This document shows, piece after piece, positions 1-8,914 of a DNA stretch of 64,000 nucleotides (the first letter of the stretch is position 1; each line of letters opens with the position of its first letter). The stretch lies in assembly GCF_001753245.1 (NCBI RefSeq), contig NZ_CP017415.1, positions 496,001 to 560,000 of the forward strand, written 5' to 3'. This DNA comes from Acidihalobacter yilgarnensis (GTDB lineage: Bacteria; Pseudomonadota; Gammaproteobacteria; DSM-5130; Acidihalobacteraceae). A program made the position numbers and the translations under genes. The notes beneath the pieces were generated by a model. That model did not search any database. It was not told the DNA's origin and saw nothing but the letters and a program-made list of their open reading frames with translations.

Positions 1-496
1 CCGGACCTGGCATGGCAGGCGCGAGTACGGTGTAAATGATGAGTGCGAAGGCACCGACGCCCCAACCAGCGATAAATCCGTGTATCAGCGGCATCCACGG
101 ACGAGGTGTGCGTAACGCGTCTGTCGCGAGAGGTGTCTGGCGTGGACGCCATAAATGGAAATGATGGCCTCCGCGGACATAACGCCCACCTAGCCACATC
201 GCCGTACCTACGATGAGGTAAACGTAGTAATTGAGGTGCGCGGATGCCGTGAACCAGTGGTCCAGTGTGAGATAGGCCAGTTCGCTGGCGAGCGCGCGCT
301 GGACGGTGAACGCCAGTGAGAAGCTCAGGCCTGCGATGAGGCCGCGTCGCGTGGAGTAGCCGCCGATGGCATAGCTGTACGTGATCGGCCAGGTATGTTC
401 GTCGGGTGTGATCCCGTGCACGATACCGAGCACGAATGCGGTGGTGAGCGCGGTGCCAAGGCCGAGGTCGGCGGAAGGTGCCCAGAGGTCGATCAC
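1..496 (-). CDS. NicO/NiCoT-like multi-pass membrane protein (partial, 3' end beyond window)
   Basis: The open frame on the minus strand starts at GTG 496-494, 31 bases after the rhlB stop, and runs off the left edge, so only about 165 residues are visible. The translation is strongly hydrophobic, with at least four likely membrane helices. An early helix ends in HGITPDEH, which resembles the H-X4-D-H metal-binding signature of nickel/cobalt permeases and NicO-type proteins. No signal peptide or soluble domain is seen. Family knowledge would make it a transition-metal transporter in the inner membrane; substrate and exact family are inference because the C-terminal half is missing. Confidence 0.55.
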   Translation of the reverse strand, partial: MIDLWAPSADLGLGTALTTAFVLGIVHGITPDEHTWPITYSYAIGGYSTRRGLIAGLSFSLAFTVQRALASELAYLTLDHWFTASAHLNYYVYLIVGTAMWLGGRYVRGGHHFHLWRPRQTPLATDALRTPRPWMPLIHGFIAGWGVGAFALIIYTVLAPAMPGP

Positions 497-526
497 GTGG
501 CGATTCGTTAACTCAAAGTGTCCAGG

Positions 527-1870
527 TCAACCGGGATTGGGTGTCGGTTTGCGGCGTCGTCGTCGATGGGCGCCGTCCGTGCGTGGTTTGTCTTCGCTGA
601 CCTTGCCTGCATGTGGCGGCTTCGATTCGCTACGCCCTGGACCGCGAACCGGGTGGCGCTTGCGCTCGTGGCGTATCTGCGCCCTCGGTTCCTTCAGGAG
701 CGCGGGCTCGACGACCTGCGATTGGATCTTCATCCCGATATAGGCCTCAATCTCCGGTAGATAGAAGGCGGTATCCTCGCAGGCGAAGCTAATGGCGTCG
801 CCTTCTGCGCCGGCACGCGCGGTTCGTCCAATACGGTGGACGTAGTCTTCTGGAGATTGCGGAAGGTCGTAATTGAAGACATGGGAGACGTCAGGTATGT
901 GCAGGCCGCGTGCCGCCACGTCGGTTGCCACCATGATTGACATTTCGCCGCTGGTGAAAGACTTGAGTAGGTTTTGGCGCTTGTTCTGCGGTACATCACC
1001 GGAGAGCAGGGCGGTTGGGTAGCCATTGTCCTCAAGGTATGCGGTGATTTCCTCAGCCGCACGCTTGGTGTTCGTGAAGACGATGCTGCGTTCCGGTTGT
1101 TCGCGCTCCAGCAGGCCGAGTAACAAGGGAATCTTTTCGCGGTTGGACGGGAAGTACACTTCCTGCCTCACGCGCTCGGCCGTGACCTGCTCCGGTTCGA
1201 TACGCACGGTTTGCGGGTTGTTCATGTGTTCGTAGGCCAGTTCCATGACACGATACGACAGTGTGGCCGAAAACAGCATGGACAGGCGGTGTTCCGGGGT
1301 CGGCATGCGGCGGAGCAGGAAGCGGATGTCTTTGATGAAACCGAGATCGAACATGCGGTCCGCTTCGTCGAGCACCATAACCTGGAGTGCGCGCAGGTCG
1401 AAGACGTGCTGCTTGAAATAATCGATGATGCGTCCGGGCGTACCGATCAGTACGTCTACGCCTTCTTCCAGGCTGCGACGCTGCTTGTCGTAATCAACGC
1501 CACCGTAGATCAATCCCAGACGCAGGCCTGTATGGTGCCCCAGGGCTTCGGCATCCTTGTGGATCTGGATGGCGAGTTCACGCGTGGGCGCCAATACCAG
1601 CGCACGTGGCTGATTGGCCTTACGTGGCTCGGCGGACGGGTGGCTGAGCAGACGATTGAAGGTGGCGATGAGGAAGGCGGCGGTCTTTCCGGTGCCGGTC
1701 TGCGCTTGCCCCGCCGCGTCTGCCCCGCCCAAGGCGATGGGCATGATCGCGGCCTGGATCGGCGTCATCTTCGAAAAACCGCAGTCCAGAATGCCTTGGC
1801 GTACCGCGGGAACTAGCTCTAGGGAATCGAATGTATGCTCGGACAGGTGGGTGTCAGTCATAGTGGCCAT
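527..1870 (-). CDS. rhlB: ATP-dependent RNA helicase RhlB (DEAD box)
   Basis: 447 residues with all DEAD-box motifs: Walker A AQTGTGKT (about residues 55-62), PTRELA, TPGR, DEAD, SAT, and [10 protein letters not shown] near residue 345. The region after the HRIGR motif ([17 protein letters not shown]) matches RhlB better than RhlE or SrmB, and the tail is a basic Arg/Lys-rich extension typical of RhlB. In related bacteria RhlB unwinds RNA in the degradosome together with RNase E and PNPase. It is divergent from trxA-rho, the usual rhlB/trxA/rho neighbourhood. Two near starts exist (1870 and 1861); the longer is given. Confidence 0.9.
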   Translation of the reverse strand: MATMTDTHLSEHTFDSLELVPAVRQGILDCGFSKMTPIQAAIMPIALGGADAAGQAQTGTGKTAAFLIATFNRLLSHPSAEPRKANQPRALVLAPTRELAIQIHKDAEALGHHTGLRLGLIYGGVDYDKQRRSLEEGVDVLIGTPGRIIDYFKQHVFDLRALQVMVLDEADRMFDLGFIKDIRFLLRRMPTPEHRLSMLFSATLSYRVMELAYEHMNNPQTVRIEPEQVTAERVRQEVYFPSNREKIPLLLGLLEREQPERSIVFTNTKRAAEEITAYLEDNGYPTALLSGDVPQNKRQNLLKSFTSGEMSIMVATDVAARGLHIPDVSHVFNYDLPQSPEDYVHRIGRTARAGAEGDAISFACEDTAFYLPEIEAYIGMKIQSQVVEPALLKEPRAQIRHERKRHPVRGPGRSESKPPHAGKVSEDKPRTDGAHRRRRRKPTPNPG

Positions 1871-2009
1871 TGGCAGCGGGCTTGAAATGGGTCAGGCACT
1901 CGGCCCACAATCGAGGTCATGCAGGATCGATGTCAGTTTGCTGGGTGCCGGAGCCTGCACCATATCCGTAAGCTGCGGTCTTGCCAAGTTATCTATTTCG
2001 GAGGTTAAT

Positions 2010-2336
2010 GTGAGCGACAAGATACTTCATGTGTCTGACAGTGATTTCGAGTCGGAGGTTCTTAAATCCGACCAACCTGTATTGGTGGACTACTGGGCGG
2101 AGTGGTGTGGTCCCTGCAAGATGATTGCGCCGGTACTTGACGAGATCGCGGGCGAGTATGCGGGTAGGCTCAAGATCGCCAAGCTCAATATCGATGAAAA
2201 TCCGGCAACCCCGCCAAAGTACGGCATCCGGGGAATCCCGACGCTGATGCTCTTCAAGTCCGGCAGCGTTGAGGCGACCAAGGTGGGTGCCGTTTCCAAG
2301 TCTCAGCTTACCGCGTTTTTGGACCAGAACATCTGA
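2010..2336 (+). CDS. trxA: thioredoxin 1
   Basis: 108 residues. A single thioredoxin fold with the active site WCGPCK at about residues 32-37 and the cis-proline loop GIPTL near residue 75. It reduces cytoplasmic protein disulfides using electrons from thioredoxin reductase. The start is GTG 2010, fixed by a GGAGG box at 2000-2004 five bases upstream; an ATG at 2008 is out of frame and meets a stop at once. It is followed by rho 212 bases downstream, the classical trxA-rho order, and is divergent from rhlB across a 139-base promoter region. Confidence 0.93.
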   Translation: MSDKILHVSDSDFESEVLKSDQPVLVDYWAEWCGPCKMIAPVLDEIAGEYAGRLKIAKLNIDENPATPPKYGIRGIPTLMLFKSGSVEATKVGAVSKSQLTAFLDQNI

Positions 2337-2548
2337 CGCGCCTGTGTGCGGCGTCCGGTCTTTTCAAGGCTGGACGTCGTGTGTGCTGCGTGCTACATTC
2401 GGGCTGACGGACGCGCAATACTCTCATAAGGCCGTTCGCAGCGATCTCCCCGATTCGAATAAACATCGCATGGTGGTACGTTGGCGACAAGTCAACCGTA
2501 CTGGCTTGAGAACTCTTCCTTTTTCTTTCCGACCCCTTCCGAGTACCG

Positions 2549-3808
2549 ATGAATCTTACCGAACTGAAGCAGATGCCGGCCGCCGAGGTGGTGGAACTGG
2601 CCCGTAGCATGAATATCGAAGGCACAGCCCGTGCCCGCAAGCAAGACATCATCTTTTCCATGCTCAAGGCGCATGCCAAGAATGGGGAGGATATTCACGG
2701 CGACGGCGTGTTGGAAATCCTGCAGGATGGTTTCGGTTTCCTTCGAGGTGCCGACAGTTCCTATCTGGCGGGACCGGATGATATTTATGTGTCACCCAGC
2801 CAGATCCGCCGCTTCAATCTGCGTACTGGCGACACGATCTCCGGCAAGATTCGGCCACCCAAGGAGGGGGAGCGCTACTTTGCCTTGCTCAAGGTGGACC
2901 GTATCAACTTCGAGACGCCGGAAAGCGCTAAGCACAAGGTGTTGTTCGAAAATCTGACGCCGCTGCACGCGCAAAATCGCATGCGGATCGAGCGCGGCAA
3001 CGGCAGTACCGAGGACATCACGGCGCGCGTTATCGATATCGTCGCGCCCTTCGGCAAGGGGCAGCGTGGCCTCATCGTTTCGCCGCCGAAGGCGGGCAAG
3101 ACGATGATGATGCAAAACATCGCCCAGAGCATCGCCTCGAACTACCCGGACTGCTATCTCATCGTGCTGCTCATTGATGAGCGACCGGAGGAAGTGACCG
3201 AGATGTCGCGGATGGTACAGGGCGAGGTGATCTCGTCGACCTTCGACGAGCCGGCATCGCGTCACGTACAGGTCGCCGAGATGGTCATCGAGAAGGCCAA
3301 GCGTCTGGTCGAGCACAAGCGTGATGTCGTGATTCTGCTCGATTCGATCACCCGTCTGGCCCGCGCCTACAATACCGTGGTGCCTTCCTCTGGCAAGGTG
3401 CTTACCGGCGGTGTCGACGCCAATGCGCTGCATCGCCCGAAACGCTTTTTCGGCGCGGCTCGTAATATCGAGGAGGGCGGCAGTCTGACCATCATCGCGA
3501 CCGCGCTGGTCGATACCGGTTCGAAGATGGATGAGGTTATCTACGAGGAGTTCAAGGGCACCGGCAACATGGAGGTGCACATGGATCGGCGCATCGCTGA
3601 GAAGCGGATATATCCGGCGATCAACATCAATCGTTCAGGTACTCGCCGCGAGGAGTTGTTGACCGATCCAGAGGAACTGCAGAAACTCTGGATCCTGCGT
3701 AAATTCCTGCACGGTATGGATGACCTTGACGCGATGGAATTCCTGCTTGGACGTTTACAGCAGACAAAGACCAATAACGAATTCTTCGATGCCATGAAGC
3801 GCTCCTGA
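2549..3808 (+). CDS. rho: transcription termination factor Rho
   Basis: 419 residues, the normal Rho length. N-terminal Rho-N helical part ([20 protein letters not shown]), cold-shock-like RNA-binding domain (about 50-120, GFGFLR and [12 protein letters not shown]), then a RecA-type ATPase with Walker A PPKAGKT (about 178-184), Walker [17 protein letters not shown] and the R-loop/arginine finger region. It is a hexameric RNA translocase that ends transcription at C-rich, unstructured RNA. The 212-base leader after trxA shows no clear gene; rho leaders are often self-attenuated in this group, which is not demonstrable here. A strong hairpin follows the gene. Confidence 0.97.
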   Translation: MNLTELKQMPAAEVVELARSMNIEGTARARKQDIIFSMLKAHAKNGEDIHGDGVLEILQDGFGFLRGADSSYLAGPDDIYVSPSQIRRFNLRTGDTISGKIRPPKEGERYFALLKVDRINFETPESAKHKVLFENLTPLHAQNRMRIERGNGSTEDITARVIDIVAPFGKGQRGLIVSPPKAGKTMMMQNIAQSIASNYPDCYLIVLLIDERPEEVTEMSRMVQGEVISSTFDEPASRHVQVAEMVIEKAKRLVEHKRDVVILLDSITRLARAYNTVVPSSGKVLTGGVDANALHRPKRFFGAARNIEEGGSLTIIATALVDTGSKMDEVIYEEFKGTGNMEVHMDRRIAEKRIYPAININRSGTRREELLTDPEELQKLWILRKFLHGMDDLDAMEFLLGRLQQTKTNNEFFDAMKRS

Positions 3809-3839
3809 GCTGACATTCTGTTCGCTCATCGGGTACTGA

Positions 3840-3871
3840 CGACGAGGCCCCGCTTTGGCGGGGCCTCGTCG
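3840..3871. terminator. bidirectional hairpin between convergent rho and glgP
   Basis: Perfect 14-bp stem (CGACGAGGCCCCGC against its complement) closed by a 4-nt loop TTTG. It sits between the stop codons of convergent rho (3808) and glgP (3875). Neither side carries a long T-run, so it is a hairpin terminator candidate rather than a textbook intrinsic terminator. Confidence 0.65.
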
Positions 3872-3874
3872 TAT

Positions 3875-6367
3875 TCAGGCGTTTTTGGGTTCTTGTCCTT
3901 TTACGGAACGCGGTTCGATACCCCATATTTGGCTGGCGTATTCCCTGACCGTGCGGTCGATCGAGAAACGTCCCATGCGTGCGGTATTGAGAATGGCCTT
4001 GCGGCTCCAATCCTCTGGCTCACGATAGAGCCGATCGACCTCGTTTTGCGTCTCGATGTAGGCCGCGTAGTCTGCCAGCAGGAGATAGCGATCTTCGTGT
4101 AACAGACTGTCGACGATGGCTTGATGGCGGTGCGGTTCGTCCGGCGCGAAGAAATCGCTGGCGATCATGTCGAGGCAGCGGGCCAGCGACGGGTTTTCCC
4201 GATAGTGCTTGCGTGGATCGTAGCCGGCCTGTTGACGTGCTTCGACCTCGTCGGTGTGCAGACCGAAGATGAAGATGTTGTCCGCACCCACCTCGTCTCG
4301 AATTTCGATATTGGCGCCATCCAAGGTGCCAATAGTGAGCGCGCCATTGAGCGCAAGTTTCATGTTGCCCGTGCCGGAGGCTTCGGTGCCGGCGGTCGAT
4401 ATCTGCTCGGACAGGTCGGCGGCGGGAATGATGATCGTGGCGATGGAAACGCCGTAGTTGGGAACGAATACACATTTGAGGCGGTCGCCCACGATCGGGT
4501 CGTTGTTTACCACATCGGCAACATCGTTGATCAACCGGATGATCTGCTTGGCCATGATGTAGGCTGGCGCGGCCTTGCCGGCGAACAGTACTACGCGCGG
4601 CACACAGTCATCTGCTTGTCCATCGCGGATTCGGTTGTAGAGGCTGATGACGTGCAATAGCTTGAGCAACTGGCGTTTGTATTCATGGATGCGCTTGATC
4701 TGCACGTCGAACAGCGCTTCAGGCTTGACCCTGACCCCCGCCTCGGCAGCGATGTAGTCGGCGAGGCGTCGCTTATTCGCGAGCTTGACCTGACGAAACT
4801 CGGCACGTACTTCGGCGTTTTCGGCGAGTGCTGCGAGTGGCGCGATTTGATCGAGGTCGCGTATCCAGCCGTCGCCGATGTGTTTGCAGATCATGCGGCT
4901 GAGATCGGGGTTGGCCTGATGTAGCCAGAGCCGTGGGGTGACGCCGTTGGTTACGTTGACGAAGCGTTCGGGCATGATGCGATAGAAATCGCTGAACAGT
5001 GTATTGCGCAGCAGTTCGCTGTGCAGCGCGGCCACGCCGTTCGTGTGATGACTACCGACGACCGCGAGATGGGCCATGCGTACGCGACGGGCGCCAGCCT
5101 CGTCGATTAGCGAAACCCGCCGCAGCAGCTCTTGATCGCCGGGAAAACGATGTCGTACGTCGTTGAGAAAGCGGTGATTGATGTCGTAGATGATCTGCAT
5201 GTGACGCGGCAGCACACGCGTCATCAGCTCGACTGGCCAAGTTTCCAACGCCTCCGGCATGAGGGTGTGATTGGTGTAGGCCAGAGTCTTGACCGTGATC
5301 CGCCAAGCGGCATTCCAAGGCAGGTCGTTGTCGTCCATCAGCAACCGCATCAGCTCAGCCACCGCAATTGCGGGGTGGGTGTCGTTGAGCTGGATCGCGA
5401 CGTGGTTCGGTAGCGCTGAGAGAGTGTGTCCGTCTTCGCGATGACGGCCGAGGATATCCTGCAGGGAGGCGGAGACAAAGAAATATTCCTGCTTGAGCCG
5501 TAGCTCCCGCCCGGCCTGACTGGCGTCGTTGGGATAGAGCACGCGACTGATGTTCTCGGATTGGTTCTTTTGTTCGACGGCCCCGATGTAGTCGCCTTCG
5601 TTGAAGTACTCCAGCTCGAAGTCGCGCGAGGCCTTGGCCGCCCAGAGGCGCAGGTTGTTGACATTGCCGGGGCCGTAGCCGGGGATCGGGAGGTCGTAAG
5701 GCATCGCCATGACGGTTTCGCCGTCCTCCCAGAAGTGTTGGGCTTCTCCGTTTGCGCGGTAGTGCGTGATGAGGTGCCCGTAAAAGCGCACCGGATGCAG
5801 GCCTTCCGGGCGGGGCAGTTCCCAGGGATTACCGTAGCGCAACCAAGTATCGGGATGTTCGATCTGAATGCCGTCTCGGATTTCCTGGGCAAACATGCCG
5901 TATTCGTAGCGAATGCCGTAGCCGAAACCCGGCAGACACTGGGTGGCCAGTGAGTCAAGGATACAGGCGGCAAGCCGGCCAAGACCGCCGTTGCCCAAGG
6001 CCGCGTCGGCCTCAAGTTCGGCGATTTCGCCCAGATCCATACCGAATTCTGCCAGTGCCTCGCGAGTGGCATCGTAGATACCGAGGTTGAGCATGGCATT
6101 GATGAGGCCTCGCCCGATGAGGAATTCCATCGAGAGGTAATAGACGCGTTTGGCGCTGGCGTCCTGGTAGCCGCGGCGGGTAAATATCCAGCGTTCGAGC
6201 ATGCGCTCGCGCACAGCCAGTGCGACGGCATGTAGCCAGTCGCGTTCGGTGGCGATGCGCGGGTCCTTACCGAGGCTGTGGATCAGGCGGCCCCTGATCG
6301 AGTCCCCCAGCGCCTTACAGTCGTTCTCCAGTGGCGTAAAGACACTTTCGTGGAGGATATCGTTCAT
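3875..6367 (-). CDS. glgP: glycogen/maltodextrin phosphorylase
   Basis: 830 residues, the usual length for GlgP/MalP-type phosphorylases (GT35). It releases glucose-1-phosphate from alpha-1,4-glucans with pyridoxal phosphate. The PLP-lysine signature EASGTGNMKLALNGALTIG is complete near residue 665, and the motifs TLAYTNHTLMPEALE and RIHEYKRQLL are present. The start ATG 6367 gives a normal N-terminus without extra leader. It lies 95 bases downstream of purD on the same strand; no other glycogen gene is in the window, so its glucan partner genes are elsewhere. Confidence 0.95.
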   Translation of the reverse strand: MNDILHESVFTPLENDCKALGDSIRGRLIHSLGKDPRIATERDWLHAVALAVRERMLERWIFTRRGYQDASAKRVYYLSMEFLIGRGLINAMLNLGIYDATREALAEFGMDLGEIAELEADAALGNGGLGRLAACILDSLATQCLPGFGYGIRYEYGMFAQEIRDGIQIEHPDTWLRYGNPWELPRPEGLHPVRFYGHLITHYRANGEAQHFWEDGETVMAMPYDLPIPGYGPGNVNNLRLWAAKASRDFELEYFNEGDYIGAVEQKNQSENISRVLYPNDASQAGRELRLKQEYFFVSASLQDILGRHREDGHTLSALPNHVAIQLNDTHPAIAVAELMRLLMDDNDLPWNAAWRITVKTLAYTNHTLMPEALETWPVELMTRVLPRHMQIIYDINHRFLNDVRHRFPGDQELLRRVSLIDEAGARRVRMAHLAVVGSHHTNGVAALHSELLRNTLFSDFYRIMPERFVNVTNGVTPRLWLHQANPDLSRMICKHIGDGWIRDLDQIAPLAALAENAEVRAEFRQVKLANKRRLADYIAAEAGVRVKPEALFDVQIKRIHEYKRQLLKLLHVISLYNRIRDGQADDCVPRVVLFAGKAAPAYIMAKQIIRLINDVADVVNNDPIVGDRLKCVFVPNYGVSIATIIIPAADLSEQISTAGTEASGTGNMKLALNGALTIGTLDGANIEIRDEVGADNIFIFGLHTDEVEARQQAGYDPRKHYRENPSLARCLDMIASDFFAPDEPHRHQAIVDSLLHEDRYLLLADYAAYIETQNEVDRLYREPEDWSRKAILNTARMGRFSIDRTVREYASQIWGIEPRSVKGQEPKNA

Positions 6368-6462
6368 CGGCGCGTTCCCCGTCTGTGAGGTGAATCCCCG
6401 AGTGATACCTTCAGCAAGAATCGCGCCCGCCGTTCAAGCCGGTATGAGCCTTCCCGAGGTGA

Positions 6463-7743
6463 TCAGTTGCTTCGGGAGAGCGCGCGATGCCCGATGTCGG
6501 TGCGGTAATACTTGCCGGGCCAGGCAACGGCATCGGCCAGTGCGTAGGCCCGGGTCCGAGCCTCGCTCACAGTATCGCCCAAGCCGGTGGCGCACAATAC
6601 CCGTCCGCCAGCACTGACGACGTGTTCCCCCATCAGGCGAGTGCCGGCATGGAACAGCTTGCGATCGTCGTCGTCCGCGGGCAGCGGGTCGAGGCGTTCG
6701 TCCTCAAGATAAGTTTCGGGGTAACCTTGGGCAGCGAGCACCACGCCGAGGGCGACACGGGGATCCCAGTTGGCGCTGGCCTGCTCAAGCTGTCCGTCAA
6801 CTGCGGATTCGATCAGTGCATAGAGATCGCTGCGTAGACGCAGCATGATCGGCTGGGTTTCCGGGTCGCCGAACCGACAGTTGAATTCCAGTACCTTGGG
6901 GGTGCCTTCGGCGTCGATCATCACGCCGGCATAGAGGAAGCCCGTGTAAGGTGTGCCCTCGCTGGCCATGCCGATCACGGTGGGCTCGATAACCTCGCGC
7001 AGGATGCGCGCGTGGATCTCCGGCGTGACGACAGGGGCCGGCGAATAGGCGCCCATGCCGCCGGTATTGGGGCCGAGGTCACCGTCGTCGCGCGCCTTGT
7101 GGTCCTGTGAGGTGGCCATCGGTAGGACATGTACGCCATCGACCATACAGATGAAGCTGGCTTCCTCGCCACGCAGAAATTCTTCGATGACCACGCGGTG
7201 CCCGGCCTCGCCAAAGGCATTGCCGGCGAGCATTTCGTGTACCGCGGTGCGGGCCTCTTCCTGGGTTTGCGCCACGACCACACCCTTGCCGGCGGCCAGT
7301 CCATCGGCCTTGACTACGATTGGGGCACCGTGGTCGTGTATGAAATCGAGGGCAGGTGCGATTTCGGTGAAGCTGCCGTAACGCGCGGTTGGGATGCGGT
7401 GGCGGTGCAGAAAGTCCTTGCTGAAGGCCTTGGAGCCTTCGAGACGCGCGGCATCACGCGTCGGGCCAAAAATGCGGTGTCCTGCGTCGCGGAAGGTATC
7501 CACAATACCCGCGACCAGCGGCGCCTCGGGGCCGACCACGGTGAGGTGGATGCCGGCCTCGTCGGCGAAACGCAGCAGGCCGGGAATGTCGTTGGCGGCC
7601 AGCGGTACGTTACGTATGCCAGGTTCGCTGGCGGTACCTGCATTGCCCGGTGCGACGTAGACCGTTTCGACAGAGGCCGATTGGGCCAGTTTCCAGGCAA
7701 GGGCATGCTCGCGACCGCCGCCGCCGATGACCAGTACATTCAT
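6463..7743 (-). CDS. purD: phosphoribosylamine--glycine ligase
   Basis: 426 residues. N-terminal GxGGREHALAWKL, central ATP-grasp domain (VVKADGLAAGKGV, RFGDPETQP) and C-terminal hammerhead region, as in GAR synthetases. It catalyses step 2 of de novo purine synthesis: 5-phosphoribosylamine plus glycine plus ATP gives GAR. In many gammaproteobacteria purH and purD are adjacent; here about 5.6 kb of unrelated genes (7760-13313) lies between them. The NYN-domain gene is 16 bases upstream on the same strand, so the two may be co-transcribed. Confidence 0.96.
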   Translation of the reverse strand: MNVLVIGGGGREHALAWKLAQSASVETVYVAPGNAGTASEPGIRNVPLAANDIPGLLRFADEAGIHLTVVGPEAPLVAGIVDTFRDAGHRIFGPTRDAARLEGSKAFSKDFLHRHRIPTARYGSFTEIAPALDFIHDHGAPIVVKADGLAAGKGVVVAQTQEEARTAVHEMLAGNAFGEAGHRVVIEEFLRGEEASFICMVDGVHVLPMATSQDHKARDDGDLGPNTGGMGAYSPAPVVTPEIHARILREVIEPTVIGMASEGTPYTGFLYAGVMIDAEGTPKVLEFNCRFGDPETQPIMLRLRSDLYALIESAVDGQLEQASANWDPRVALGVVLAAQGYPETYLEDERLDPLPADDDDRKLFHAGTRLMGEHVVSAGGRVLCATGLGDTVSEARTRAYALADAVAWPGKYYRTDIGHRALSRSN

Positions 7744-7759
7744 GCGTTACAGCCCTCGA

Positions 7760-8581
7760 TCAGTTGACATGTATGAGCTCGGCGGCCGAGGGATCTTTTT
7801 TGTCCTCTCCGGCCGGCGGGCGCAAAGTGAATTCGAATACGTGCTCGCGTGAGGGCAGGCTGCGCGTGTCGTAGCCTGCCGGCAACTGGCTGGCGTGGAA
7901 AAACACGGTGCCGTAGGGCGAGTGTGGGTCGCGGGCGTCGGTGATGTGCAGGTGCGTGTCGATGTGCTTGAGATAGCGCAGAAAACCGAAGCCCTTTTCG
8001 TGGTCGTAGTGATAGCAGGTGCCGCGCAGGCGCGAGTCCAGTGTGCCCCAGGGACGCTCTGACTTGACCGGTAGCAGGCCGGGTATCAGGTAGCCGGAGA
8101 CGAAAAGGTCTACCTCCTGGCGCAGATCGGAAGAGACGTTGCTGAAGGCGATAAGCTCGGTGCGGCAGCCGCGATTCTGCAGGGCACGAACCAAGTAGGC
8201 GAAGTCGCCGTCGCCGCTGGCAATGAGGACGCGATCGAGCCGTTCCCCCTGAAGCAGGGCGTCGACGGCCAGTTCAAGGTCCATGTTTGCCTTGCCGTAG
8301 CGCTCGCCGGCCTCGTCGGTATACCAGCGAACGTGTTTGACGATGACCTTGTAACCGATGTCGCGCAAGGCGGCGTGAAACTGGCGGGCACCGGTCCGAT
8401 AACCGGCGTCGCGTTCGGCTCTTTGCGCGTCGTAGGCCAGATAGGCGTTCAGATGGACTGGATTGGCACCGTCGCGGCAGGCGAAGTCGCGCAGGATGTC
8501 GAACTGCATGCGATAGCCGCCGTTGAGGTGGATGTTGGAGACGTCAACGTAGACGCCGACGCGCAGTGGTGTGGTCGTCAT
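7760..8581 (-). CDS. NYN-domain (LabA/DUF88-like) protein fused to a cold-shock-like domain
   Basis: 273 residues. Residues about 6-165 form a PIN-like NYN domain: acidic positions in VGVYVDVSNIHL, DLELAVDAL and IASGDGDFAYLVRAL fit the Mg2+ site of NYN nucleases. Residues about 185-250 look like a cold-shock/OB domain, with an RNP1-like KGFGFL and an RNP2-like VFFHAS. The architecture implies a metal-dependent RNase or RNA-binding regulator with its own nucleic-acid anchor. Catalysis is inferred from the family and the RNA target is unknown. It is followed by purD after 16 bases. Start ATG 8581 gives a clean domain beginning. Confidence 0.75.
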   Translation of the reverse strand: MTTTPLRVGVYVDVSNIHLNGGYRMQFDILRDFACRDGANPVHLNAYLAYDAQRAERDAGYRTGARQFHAALRDIGYKVIVKHVRWYTDEAGERYGKANMDLELAVDALLQGERLDRVLIASGDGDFAYLVRALQNRGCRTELIAFSNVSSDLRQEVDLFVSGYLIPGLLPVKSERPWGTLDSRLRGTCYHYDHEKGFGFLRYLKHIDTHLHITDARDPHSPYGTVFFHASQLPAGYDTRSLPSREHVFEFTLRPPAGEDKKDPSAAELIHVN

Positions 8582-8791
8582 TCGATTCTGTAGGGGGGTG
8601 TGAATGTCATGTTGTTGCGTGTTCCCTCATGTTGGCCGGCGATTTTATCACCGGCCCGGTTGCAATGCGCCCCGGCCGGACGGCCGGAAATGGCGTTTCG
8701 TCGGTCTCGGAGGCGCAGAAAATATTCCGATTGGTCGTCTGATGCCGGATTCGGCGTTCGATTGTCGCGAGAAAGGAGCTGTTCTGCGACG

Positions 8792-8821
8792 GTATGGGTC
8801 GATGATACGGTCGTATGGGTC
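8792..8821. repeat. direct repeat GTATGGGTC x2 in divergent promoter region
   Basis: GTATGGGTC occurs at 8792-8800 and again at 8813-8821, exactly 21 bases apart, i.e. about two helical turns. The repeats lie in the non-coding stretch 8582-8914 between the NYN gene (minus) and the gamma-glutamyltransferase gene (plus). The spacing would suit a dimeric regulator, possibly the Lrp-type protein encoded at 11390, but that link is a guess. Nothing else was recognised in this stretch. Confidence 0.35.
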
Positions 8822-8914
8822 AGTTTGTGCCCATTTGACCGGCGTCGGTCGGAGAGCCCTGTAGCGTAAATGCCGCATAATGTCGGCTTATCCATAATGG
8901 TTTGCGGTCCAGCG

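Noticed and set aside
46-526. Small plus-strand frames near the left edge
   Set aside because: They oppose the continuous minus-strand membrane-protein frame and have Arg/Ser-rich composition.
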